From: Porphyromonadaceae bacterium UBA7572
GTDB lineage: Bacteria; Bacteroidota; Bacteroidia; Bacteroidales; Muribaculaceae
Direction of reading: 5' to 3'
DNA length: 9,493 nt
Assembly: GCA_002476625.1 (NCBI GenBank)
Contig: DLLC01000067.1
Location: 1,833 to 11,325 of the forward strand
A model generated the notes under the pieces. That model did no database searches, had not been told where the DNA came from, and worked only from the letters and a program-made list of their open reading frames with translations. Shown here piece after piece: positions 1 to 6,649 of the stretch; positions within the stretch are counted from its first letter, which is position 1; the number at the start of each line of letters is the position of its first letter. Position numbers and translations under genes: made by a program.

Positions 1-2
1 AG

Positions 3-452
3 CCCATTTGCGACGGGTGGTATATCAATATGCAGTCTAATTCCGACACAAAATTCCTACAGCTAAAAGCGATTAACAACCAACTTGCGTTAGGACTAAC
101 GATAGAGATTGGCGAGGATTTTGAAGCCTGTAAAAACCCTAACAGGGAGATACATACTAAGTCAAACAACAAACTCTTGGTCAAGTTTTCCAATAGGAAA
201 TACATCGCCAATGACAGCACATTAGACACTTTTCTGGAAGTGATATGGGAACTTGGTATCGACAAAATAAAGCAGAAAGAACTATCATGGGGTGGCAAAC
301 CGTTGGTTTCCACTTCAAAAATGTTCAACAACCAGGTGCAAGTGGGCTGTAATCGCTGGATCACCGTGCCTGGCCCAACGAAAGATAAAGTGAAACTGCT
401 TCGAGTGATTGGAGCAATGCTTAAGATAAAAATGGAGGTAACCATTATTTAA
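3..452 (+). CDS. 3' end of an unidentified gene encoding two copies of a ~33-residue module (partial at left edge)
   Basis: I do not recognise this protein. An ATG lies at position 30, but the frame stays open upstream to the window edge and reads ..ICDGWYINMQSNSDTK. That stretch belongs to the first protein module, so ATG 30 is probably an internal Met and the gene starts outside the window. Module 1 (codons about 12-107) and module 2 (the last ~33 residues, ending at the TAA at 450-452) align without gaps. Each has an aromatic residue, then Ile, then a polar turn, then K-x4-(K/R)-x-I-x3-L followed by a short beta-like run ending in Ile. The linker is basic and contains a TFLEVIWELGI helix and a GGKPLVS turn. 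No signal peptide or membrane segment is visible. Base composition is more AT-rich than the men genes that follow, which may indicate an accessory or transferred gene. A role in DNA transactions or defence is only a guess. Confidence 0.6.
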   Translation, partial: PICDGWYINMQSNSDTKFLQLKAINNQLALGLTIEIGEDFEACKNPNREIHTKSNNKLLVKFSNRKYIANDSTLDTFLEVIWELGIDKIKQKELSWGGKPLVSTSKMFNNQVQVGCNRWITVPGPTKDKVKLLRVIGAMLKIKMEVTII

Positions 453-501
453 TACATAGATATAGCGGCTTCATTGTGGGGCGTGAGTGGAAAATTATTG
501 G

Positions 502-509
502 TAACTTTG
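502..509 (+). promoter_or_regulatory. Bacteroidetes-type -7 box ahead of the menaquinone operon
   Basis: TAACTTTG matches the Bacteroidetes -7 consensus TAnnTTTG exactly and lies in the 58-bp gap after the upstream gene. No convincing -33 TTTG occurs at the usual 19-21 nt spacing; the nearest TTG is at 474-476, which is too far. Transcription from this box would begin near 513-518. That is at or after the ATG at 511, so it favours ATG 544 as the start of the first operon gene. The motif match is seen directly; promoter activity is inferred. Confidence 0.5.
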
Positions 510-543
510 TATGTTAGTTAGCAATAATTTAAATGCAATTACA

Positions 544-957
544 ATGAATCTTGATAAATTTATCGATATGGCCGACAAGGTGGAGTTCCTTGCCACCACA
601 CTTGGAATGCAGCTTGTCAGCACCCCTGAGCCCGATGAGGCGGTATGTACACTGAAAGTGACTAAGGCCGTGAGCCAGCCTATCGGCTACTTGAATGGCG
701 GCACTTCTCTGGCAGTGGCTGAGAACCTTGCCGGCATAGGCAGCATGGGGCTGGACGGCGAGCATTTTCCTATGGGGCTGAACGTGACAGGCAACCACCT
801 CCACGCCGTGCCCATAGGACAGACTATCAGAGCAGTGGCAAAAATTGTGCACCAAGGGCACACCACGCACGTTTGGAATGTGAATATTTACGACGAGGAC
901 GGAGCGCTGTGCTTCACCGCCCACGTCACTAATTTTATGGTCACCGTAGATAAATGA
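544..957 (+). CDS. menI: hotdog-fold thioesterase, probable 1,4-dihydroxy-2-naphthoyl-CoA hydrolase (MenI)
   Basis: This is a cytoplasmic PaaI/YdiI-type hotdog thioesterase of 137 residues, a normal length for the family. It would hydrolyse DHNA-CoA, made by MenB, to DHNA for prenylation. Aligned by eye with E. coli MenI (YdiI), Gln45 and Glu60 sit where Gln48 and the catalytic Glu63 are expected, in SQPIGYLNGGTSLAVAEN. The family's HGG motif is NGG here, so Asn51 replaces His54. The C-terminal half keeps N-H-L-x-A-V-P-x-G and a THVWNVNIYDEDG strand-turn. An in-frame ATG at 511 would add 11 residues. I chose 544 because a -7 box at 502-509 puts the predicted transcript start at or after 511, and because known homologues begin at about this point. 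The stop overlaps the menF start (ATGA). The specific substrate is inferred from the operon; the hotdog family is clear. Confidence 0.85.
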   Translation: MNLDKFIDMADKVEFLATTLGMQLVSTPEPDEAVCTLKVTKAVSQPIGYLNGGTSLAVAENLAGIGSMGLDGEHFPMGLNVTGNHLHAVPIGQTIRAVAKIVHQGHTTHVWNVNIYDEDGALCFTAHVTNFMVTVDK

Positions 958-1976
958 AGCCTTTCGTCCTCTACCGACTGCCAGGCGAGAAGGCGGCCAC
1001 ACGCGTCTCGGCAAGCAAAACCACTGCATTAGGCAGCTGCTGCGACCTTGACGGGCAAAGCGGTTTCGTGATTGCGCCATTCGTTCCCTCAAGCCACGAG
1101 CCAATTCTCCTGATAGAGCCGGAAGAAATGAGTGAGTATATTCCTCGGCCTGATAATGGCTGTGCCATTGACTGCCAAGAGGGCGACGCTTATGCCGACA
1201 GGGAGGCTTATGCGAATACGTTTGCCAAATTTCATCAAAAGCTCACCGATGGCACCTTCCGTAAAGTGGTGCTCGCCCGTCAAAAGACGGTCACCCTTTG
1301 CGCTGAAGCCGACGCTGTCAGCCTGTTCGACCGCGCCTGCGCATTGTATCCTCGGCAAATGGTGGTCTTAGTCAGCGCAGAAAGCTGTGGCACATGGCTA
1401 ATGGCCACACCCGAAATTCTACTTCAAGGCAGAGGGCTACAGTGGCGCACTATGGCATTGGCTGGCACAATGAAAGCTGGAGAAGAAGGTGGAGGGTGGA
1501 GCGAGAAAAATATTCAAGAGCAGCAACTGGTAGCCTCCCACATCGGCGAATGCCTTCAGAGCCACGCCTATGACATCCACTTACAAGGCCCTTCCACGGC
1601 GCATGCTGGTGATTTGGTGCATTTGAAAAGCGATTTCACATTTCATCTGCGCGATGAGGCGAATGTGGGCCATTTGCTCCACGACCTCTATCCCACGCCT
1701 GCCGTGTGCGGCCTACCCAAGGATGCCACGCGCCAATTCATTGTCCATCACGAGCCAAAGCCACGCCGATATTACAGCGGCTTTATGGGGCCGCTAAACA
1801 TCAATGCTAACGCCACCGACCTTTATGTGTCGCTCCGATGTATGGCGCTGAATGGCAGCCACTGCACGCTGTATGCTGGCGGAGGGCTTATCAGCGAAAG
1901 CAATGAGCAGCAAGAATGGGATGAAACCGAAGCCAAAATGCGCACGATGCTACGCTGTATCAATGGCCAAATGTGA
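954..1976 (+). CDS. menF: isochorismate synthase (chorismate-binding enzyme)
   Basis: MenF isomerises chorismate to isochorismate in a Mg2+-dependent reaction, the committed step of menaquinone synthesis. The 340-residue protein carries the chorismate-binding domain. FRKVVLAR contains Lys104, the position of the general base that activates water. Further on come MATPEILL (150-157), LAGTM (169-173) and NIQEQQLV (186-193), whose Glu189 fits the conserved catalytic acid region. The C-terminal core has PTPAVCGLP (247-255), YYSGFMGP (273-280), SLRC (293-296), LYAGGGLI (306-313) and a metal-site-like E-x2-E-W-x-E-x-E segment (near 314-328). It is about 90 residues shorter than E. coli MenF (431 aa), and the shortening is N-terminal. 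TPAVCG and SLRCMAL separate it from anthranilate synthase TrpE in context, but the men neighbours decide the assignment. The start overlaps the menI stop by ATGA, so the two are probably translationally coupled. Confidence 0.93.
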   Translation: MKPFVLYRLPGEKAATRVSASKTTALGSCCDLDGQSGFVIAPFVPSSHEPILLIEPEEMSEYIPRPDNGCAIDCQEGDAYADREAYANTFAKFHQKLTDGTFRKVVLARQKTVTLCAEADAVSLFDRACALYPRQMVVLVSAESCGTWLMATPEILLQGRGLQWRTMALAGTMKAGEEGGGWSEKNIQEQQLVASHIGECLQSHAYDIHLQGPSTAHAGDLVHLKSDFTFHLRDEANVGHLLHDLYPTPAVCGLPKDATRQFIVHHEPKPRRYYSGFMGPLNINANATDLYVSLRCMALNGSHCTLYAGGGLISESNEQQEWDETEAKMRTMLRCINGQM

Positions 1977-1999
1977 TTCACTCATTTACTATTATAAAT

Positions 2000-3655
2000 A
2001 TGTATAGCAACAAGGAAAATATCAACATCCTCACCGCTCTGCTGGTGAGCCATGGAATAAAAGATGCGGTAGTGTGTCCAGGATCACGCAATGCCCCCAT
2101 CATTCACAACCTTTGCGAATGCCCCAAAATCAAATGCCACCCCGTGACCGATGAGCGCAGTGCGGCATTTGTGGCTTTAGGCATTGCACAAGCCTCTCAC
2201 TCTCCCGTGGTGGTGTGCGTCACTTCAGGCACCGCCCTGCTCAACACCGCCCCGGCTGTGGCAGAAGCCACCTACCAGCACCATGGCATAATCGTGATTT
2301 CTGCCGACCGTCCTGCCGCCTGGATCGGGCAAGGCGCAGGGCAGACTATGCCCCAGCCCGGCGCACTCGGTGAATTTGTAGAAAAATGTGTTAACATACC
2401 AGAACCACACACCGATGAAGACCGCTGGCACATCAACCGCCTGGTGAACGAGGCGCTGATCATGGCTAAGCAGAGCCACCGTCCAAGCGTACACATCAAT
2501 GTGCCATTAGGTGAGCCTCTTTTTGAATACACAGTGAAAAAACTTCCGAAAGAGCGCACCATCGAATATTACGAAAGCGACACCTGCAATTGCAAAATGT
2601 TTATGCATGAGTTCATCGCTGCCCGTCGCGCAATGATAGTGGTTGGGCAAATGGACTTTGAAAGTATCACCGCAACCGAAAATGCGCTCACTATTTTAGG
2701 GGAGAAGGCTTCCATTATCCATGAAACGCTTTGCGACTTCGATGACTATAATAGTGTGGACATGGTGTTAAAGGCCATAAAAGACAGCGACAAAAAATAT
2801 ATCCCCGATCTTGTTCTCTATGTAGGTGGTGAAATTGTGAGCGCGCGATTAAAAACCTTCCTTCAGAAAGCGAAACAAGTGTGGCGCATCAGTTCCAAAA
2901 ACACTGTTACCGATACCTTTAAGAATCTTACCGGGGTTTTAGAAGGTGATACCACCATGGTATTAAATTACATTGCAGCGGATTACATAGAAAGCAACTA
3001 TACTGTACCGCTTTCTGCAAAAAGCTACATTAGCCTATGGGACAACGCTTTAGAAAGAGCTAATAAGCACATTGACACATGCGAGCCAGCCTACTCACAA
3101 GCTGCTGTGATGAAATTGTTTGAGGAGGTGATTTACGACTTCAACAACTTGTTTAACGTCCATATTTCCAACAGCTGCGCTATTCGTCTGGCCAACCTGT
3201 TTGCCCGTCATCAAGTATGGTGCAACCGTGGTATCAACGGAATTGACGGAAGCGTTTCCACCGCCGTTGGCTTCGCCATGGCAACCAGCAAAAAAGAACT
3301 GGTGATACTCGTCACGGGGGATCTGTCGTTTTTCTACGACAGCAATGCGCTATGGAACACCGAACTTCCACAAAATTTCTGCATTCTGCTGCTCAATAAT
3401 GGTGAAGGTGGCATATTCAATCAAGTGAAAGGCTTTGGCGACAATCCACTTGCATGTGGAAAGCATCACGCCACAGCCGAGGGCATATGCCTTCAGAATG
3501 GGGTAACCTATGTCCCTATCCATAACATGGAGGAACTTGAAGCCAATATTTCAAGGCTCGGCACTGAAGGCTCACCCATCTTGCTGGAAGTGTTCACCGA
3601 CGCTGAAATCGACAAAGAAGAAATCAGTAAAATATATCATACATTTGAATTATGA
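2000..3655 (+). CDS. menD: SEPHCHC synthase (thiamine-diphosphate enzyme MenD)
   Basis: MenD is a ThDP- and Mg2+-dependent enzyme. It decarboxylates 2-oxoglutarate and adds the succinyl-semialdehyde unit to isochorismate, giving SEPHCHC. From ATG 2000 it is 551 residues, close to the usual 555. The pyrimidine-binding N domain has VVCPGSRNAPIIH (24-36), TDERSAAFVALGIA (50-63; Glu52 fits the conserved ThDP-activating Glu), SGTALLNTAPAVAEA (76-90) and ISADRPAAWIGQGAGQTM (100-117). The pyrophosphate domain has CNRGINGIDGS (408-418), the Mg-ThDP motif starting at GDLSFFYD (440-447), and LLNNGEGGIFN (464-474). The frame also opens at GTG 1973, which overlaps the menF stop as GTGA and adds nine residues. 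I prefer ATG 2000 because the sequence from MYSNKENI onward resembles the N-terminus of other MenD proteins, though GTG 1973 would suit translational coupling. The central region is the least conserved part, as expected. Confidence 0.95.
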   Translation: MYSNKENINILTALLVSHGIKDAVVCPGSRNAPIIHNLCECPKIKCHPVTDERSAAFVALGIAQASHSPVVVCVTSGTALLNTAPAVAEATYQHHGIIVISADRPAAWIGQGAGQTMPQPGALGEFVEKCVNIPEPHTDEDRWHINRLVNEALIMAKQSHRPSVHINVPLGEPLFEYTVKKLPKERTIEYYESDTCNCKMFMHEFIAARRAMIVVGQMDFESITATENALTILGEKASIIHETLCDFDDYNSVDMVLKAIKDSDKKYIPDLVLYVGGEIVSARLKTFLQKAKQVWRISSKNTVTDTFKNLTGVLEGDTTMVLNYIAADYIESNYTVPLSAKSYISLWDNALERANKHIDTCEPAYSQAAVMKLFEEVIYDFNNLFNVHISNSCAIRLANLFARHQVWCNRGINGIDGSVSTAVGFAMATSKKELVILVTGDLSFFYDSNALWNTELPQNFCILLLNNGEGGIFNQVKGFGDNPLACGKHHATAEGICLQNGVTYVPIHNMEELEANISRLGTEGSPILLEVFTDAEIDKEEISKIYHTFEL

Positions 3656-4473
3656 GAGAATGGAAAAAAATTGAAGGATTCAACTTTCAAGAAATCCTTT
3701 TTGAGGAATATGGCGGAATAGCGAAAATCACGATCAACCGCCCACGCTACCGCAACGCCTTCACGCCACGCACCACATGGGAAATGAGCCAGGCCTTCGC
3801 CTACTGCCGCGAGGCGAGCCGCATCAGTGTGGTCATCCTTACCGGCGCAGGCGACAAGGCATTCTGCAGCGGTGGCGACATGAATGTGAAAGGCCGTGGC
3901 GGCTATGTGGGTGAAGACGGCGTGCCGCGCCTCAATGTGCTTGATGTGCAAATGCAAATTCGCCGCTTGCCAAAGCCGGTCATCGCTATGGTGAATGGCT
4001 ATGCCATAGGTGGAGGCCATGTGCTTCACCTTGTGTGCGACCTCACCATCGCCAGCGAGAACGCCATCTTCGGACAAACAGGGCCAAAGGTTGGCTCATT
4101 CGATGCCGGTTTCGGTTCGTCATATTTGGCGCGCATTGTCGGGCAGAAAAAAGCTCGCGAAATATGGTTCCTCTGCCGTCAGTACTCGGCAAAAGAGGCT
4201 GAGGAAATGGGGATGGTCAACAAAGTGGTGCCTCTCGACCAGCTGGAAGACACCTGTGTGGAGTGGGCAGAAACCATGATGCAGCGCTCTCCCATGGCAT
4301 TGAGAATGATCAAGGCCGGACTCAACGCCGAACTCGACGGGCAGGCGGGCATTCAAGAGCTCGCTGGCGATGCCACTATGCTCTATTATTTCCTCGATGA
4401 GGCGCAAGAGGGTGGCAGGGCTTTCCTCGAGAAGCGTAAACCCGACTTCCAAAAATATCCCAAAATGCCGTAA
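3652..4473 (+). CDS. menB: 1,4-dihydroxy-2-naphthoyl-CoA synthase (MenB)
   Basis: MenB is a crotonase-fold enzyme that performs the Dieckmann-type ring closure of o-succinylbenzoyl-CoA to DHNA-CoA. The 273 residues align end to end with E. coli MenB at a constant offset of 12. Oxyanion-hole segments are FCSGGD (71-76) and NGYAIGGGHVLHLVCD (115-130). Active-site positions are Tyr85 (E. coli Tyr97), Asp151 in VGSFDAGFGSSYLAR (E. coli Asp163) and Tyr246 in ATMLYYF (E. coli Tyr258). QTGPK places Gly144 at the E. coli Gly156 position. That is the signature of the type I, bicarbonate-dependent form rather than the type with an Asp there. The ending AFLEKRKPDF is typical of the family. The start overlaps the menD stop as ATGA, leaving no room for menH, which sits between menD and menB in E. 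coli. Confidence 0.97.
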   Translation: MREWKKIEGFNFQEILFEEYGGIAKITINRPRYRNAFTPRTTWEMSQAFAYCREASRISVVILTGAGDKAFCSGGDMNVKGRGGYVGEDGVPRLNVLDVQMQIRRLPKPVIAMVNGYAIGGGHVLHLVCDLTIASENAIFGQTGPKVGSFDAGFGSSYLARIVGQKKAREIWFLCRQYSAKEAEEMGMVNKVVPLDQLEDTCVEWAETMMQRSPMALRMIKAGLNAELDGQAGIQELAGDATMLYYFLDEAQEGGRAFLEKRKPDFQKYPKMP

Positions 4474-4486
4474 AATAGAAATCAGA

Positions 4487-4528
4487 AATTAGATGTTAGA
4501 ATTTAGATGTTAGAATTTAGATGTTAGA
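4487..4528 (+). repeat. three tandem copies of a 14-bp unit in the menB-menC gap
   Basis: The unit ATTTAGATGTTAGA occurs perfectly at 4501-4514 and 4515-4528, and with one mismatch at 4487-4500. Degenerate TTAGA words continue to about 4540. The array lies entirely between the menB stop and the menC start. I recall similar AT-rich TTAGA-type repeats from gaps in Bacteroidales genomes, but I cannot check that here. The copies have no open reading frame of interest. Confidence 0.85.
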
Positions 4529-4618
4529 GAGATTAGAAAGCATGTCATTATGCCTATTGCCCCTAATGGCTGTTTTCCCCCACTCAATCTACCCTCTCTC
4601 TATTTTCTAATCTCTAAC
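4524..4618. repeat. widely spaced inverted repeat in the menB-menC gap
   Basis: The left arm, GTTAGAGAGATTAGAA (4524-4539), is complementary to the right arm, TTCTAATCTCTAAC (4605-4618), over 14 pairs with a 2-nt bulge. About 65 nt separate the arms. The left arm overlaps the last tandem-repeat copy, and the right arm ends 10 nt before the menC ATG. In the mRNA this could form a long-range hairpin next to the menC translation start. No U-tract follows, so it does not look like a simple intrinsic terminator. The complementarity is seen; any function is inference. Confidence 0.55.
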
Positions 4619-4628
4619 TTCACTCCTT

Positions 4629-5651
4629 ATGAAAATAGAAATTTCAGAAAAATTACTGCATTTTAAGCGTCCTGCCGGCACATCACGTGGCATCTACACC
4701 ACTCGGCGGATTTGGCTTTTGCACGTGGAGCACAACAGGCGCTCCGCTGTTGGTGAATGCGCACCATTGCCACAGTTGAGCTGCGACGACATTTCCAACT
4801 ATAAAGACGTGCTTCAGCAATTTTGCCACGAGGTGGAAGCCACCCACTGCATTCCATACGAGAAAATGCGCCAATACCCCTCTATGCTTTTCGGTATGGA
4901 AACGGCACTCGCCCAACTCTCACGACACGACGGCTTACTCTACGACACGCCCTTCAGCCGCGGACTGGAAGGAATCCCCATCAACGGACTGGTATGGATG
5001 GGCTCTCACGAAGAAATGCTTCTGCGGCTAAAAGAAAAACTCGCACTCGGCTTCCGCTGCGTGAAACTTAAAATTGGAGCAATTGATTTTGAAAAAGAAA
5101 TTGACCTAATTAAGCATATCCGCAAGCATTTCTCAAGCGAGGATGTGCAGCTAAGAGTTGATGCCAACGGCGGTTTCTCTCCATCCACTGCCCTCGACAG
5201 GCTACAAGAACTGGCTCGTTACGACATTCACAGCATCGAGCAGCCCATCATGGCGCACCAATGGAGCGAGATGGCGCGCCTGTGTCATGCCTCGCCTCTT
5301 CCTATCGCACTTGATGAAGAACTGATAGGCGTGAACACCACCGAAGAGAAGAAAGAGCTTCTCAACACCATCAGGCCACAGTACATCATTCTCAAGCCAT
5401 CGCTCCACGGAGGCGTGACGGGCACGCGTGAATGGATAGCGCTGGCAAAGGAGCGTGGCATTGGCAGCTGGATAACGAGCGCTTTAGAGAGCAATGTGGG
5501 ACTTAACGCCATTGCACAACTCGCCGCCCAAATTTACGGGCCACACATCACTATGCCGCAAGGCTTAGGCACTGGTATGCTCTTCACCGACAACATTGAC
5601 GTGCCATTGGAAATCAGACGCGACTGCCTATGGATTACGAAGCGTTCATAA
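4629..5651 (+). CDS. menC: o-succinylbenzoate synthase (enolase superfamily MenC)
   Basis: MenC dehydrates SHCHC to o-succinylbenzoate in a Mg2+-dependent syn elimination. The 340 residues show the full enolase-superfamily active site. KLKIG holds Lys146 and Lys148 (E. coli Lys131/Lys133; the second Lys is the acid/base). Metal ligands are Asp178 in RVDANGGFS, Glu204 in IEQPI and Asp229 in ALDEEL. The opposite lysine is Lys256 in ILKPSLHGG. The capping-domain part includes GECAPLP (42-48), and the C-terminal barrel has TSALESNVGLNAIAQLAA (283-300). Muconate cycloisomerase and dipeptide epimerase share this scaffold, but operon position and the SALESNVG motif make OSB synthase by far the best call. 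ATG 4629 follows a repeat-filled gap of about 155 bp, the largest within the operon. The 3' end overlaps menE by 22 nt. Confidence 0.95.
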   Translation: MKIEISEKLLHFKRPAGTSRGIYTTRRIWLLHVEHNRRSAVGECAPLPQLSCDDISNYKDVLQQFCHEVEATHCIPYEKMRQYPSMLFGMETALAQLSRHDGLLYDTPFSRGLEGIPINGLVWMGSHEEMLLRLKEKLALGFRCVKLKIGAIDFEKEIDLIKHIRKHFSSEDVQLRVDANGGFSPSTALDRLQELARYDIHSIEQPIMAHQWSEMARLCHASPLPIALDEELIGVNTTEEKKELLNTIRPQYIILKPSLHGGVTGTREWIALAKERGIGSWITSALESNVGLNAIAQLAAQIYGPHITMPQGLGTGMLFTDNIDVPLEIRRDCLWITKRS

Positions 5652-6601
5652 ACGAGTGGAACAGCCCTGATTCCCGTGTGCTGGTGCACACAAGTGGCTC
5701 CACCGGCGCGCCCAAACCCATGATGGTGGAAAAGCGCCGCATGGAGGCAAGCGCACGCATCACCTGTGAGTTTTTAGGACTTAAGCATGGCGACACGGCA
5801 CTCCTCTGCATGCCGCTCGATTTCATAGCGGGGAAAATGATGGTGGTTCGCGCCATCACCTGCGGACTGAACCTCCTCCGAGTCAATCCTTGCGGACATC
5901 CTCTGGCCAGCGTGCCACCCGGCATCTCTATACATTTCGCCGCCATGGTGCCTCTGCAAGTGGCCAACTCGCTGCAAAACGCCACCGAGCGTGTAAGGCT
6001 GAAGCGAATCAAGCATCTGATAATAGGTGGAGGCGCTATTGATGCCGACATGGAACGCCAACTCAGAGCCTTTCCTAACGCTGTGTGGAGCACCTACGGT
6101 ATGACCGAGACGCTATCGCACATTGCCCTACGCCGCATCAGCGGAAATGACGCTACCGAATGGTACACCCCTCTCGAGGGCGTAAAGGTAAGCCTTGACC
6201 CTCGCGGATGCCTTGTGGTCAGCGCGCCAAGAGTGTGCGAGCATACGCTCGTGACCAACGACCGCGCTGTAATTCAAGGCCATCGGTTTCGCATTCTTGG
6301 CCGCATCGACAATGTGGTGTGCAGCGGCGGCATAAAAATACAAATCGAGGAGGTGGAGCAAATGCTTAAACCGCTCATTCACAATCGGTTCATCATCACT
6401 AAGCGTGCCGACAGCACCTTAGGCGAGGCACTCACCATGCTCACCGAAGACCCCGACACCAATGCCATAGCTCAGATTTGCCGCGAGCACCTGCCAAAAT
6501 ATCACCAGCCACGCCACATTTTCCATATCACCAAAATCCCTACCACCGAAACAGGAAAACCAGCACGCGCAAAAGCCGAATCCATAGCCAATTCCCTATA
6601 A
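5630..6601 (+). CDS. menE: o-succinylbenzoate-CoA ligase (MenE), compact form
   Basis: MenE adenylates o-succinylbenzoate with ATP and transfers it to CoA, giving the MenB substrate. This ANL-superfamily protein has the P-loop-like HTSGSTGAPK (20-29), CMPLDFIAGKMM (60-71), STYGMTET (154-161), the hinge GRIDNVVCSGGIKI (224-237) and the C-terminal catalytic lysine Lys310 in PTTETGK. At 323 residues it is far shorter than E. coli MenE (about 450). The substrate-site N-terminal segment is missing, because the P-loop begins only 20 residues from the start. All core motifs needed for adenylation and thioester formation are present, so I read it as a compact natural form and not a pseudogene. The start lies 22 nt inside menC in another frame, suggesting coupled translation. 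An earlier in-frame start inside menC cannot be excluded. Confidence 0.93.
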   Translation: MDYEAFINEWNSPDSRVLVHTSGSTGAPKPMMVEKRRMEASARITCEFLGLKHGDTALLCMPLDFIAGKMMVVRAITCGLNLLRVNPCGHPLASVPPGISIHFAAMVPLQVANSLQNATERVRLKRIKHLIIGGGAIDADMERQLRAFPNAVWSTYGMTETLSHIALRRISGNDATEWYTPLEGVKVSLDPRGCLVVSAPRVCEHTLVTNDRAVIQGHRFRILGRIDNVVCSGGIKIQIEEVEQMLKPLIHNRFIITKRADSTLGEALTMLTEDPDTNAIAQICREHLPKYHQPRHIFHITKIPTTETGKPARAKAESIANSL

Positions 6602-6619
6602 AATCTGACGAATATTGCG

Positions 6620-6627
6620 TATATTTG
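6620..6627 (+). promoter_or_regulatory. Bacteroidetes-type -7 box ahead of the HAD phosphatase gene
   Basis: TATATTTG matches TAnnTTTG exactly, 22 nt before the ATG at 6650, which would give a leader of roughly 15 nt. I see no -33 TTTG at the usual distance upstream. The box implies that the phosphatase gene can be transcribed independently of the menaquinone operon. Read-through from menE, which ends 48 nt upstream of that ATG, is not excluded because I see no terminator between them. Confidence 0.55.
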
Positions 6628-6649
6628 CATTCAACATTAATAAACCACA

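Noticed and set aside
474..509. TTG at 474-476 as the -33 partner of the -7 box at 502
   Set aside because: The 25-nt spacing is outside the usual 19-21 nt range.
529..1104. A 191-codon minus-strand reading frame opposite menI and menF
   Set aside because: It is antisense to two genes with clear family motifs and its own translation shows no recognisable domain; it reflects codon bias.
1973..2002. GTG 1973 as the menD start, overlapping the menF stop
   Set aside because: Possible, but ATG 2000 gives the usual MenD N-terminus and length; the nine extra residues look like untranslated sequence.
3637..4077. Long minus-strand frame opposite menB
   Set aside because: menB aligns end to end with known MenB, so the opposite frame is a shadow.
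4487..4540. A CRISPR-like array
   Set aside because: The units are 14 bp, directly abutting and without spacers, and no cas gene is present.
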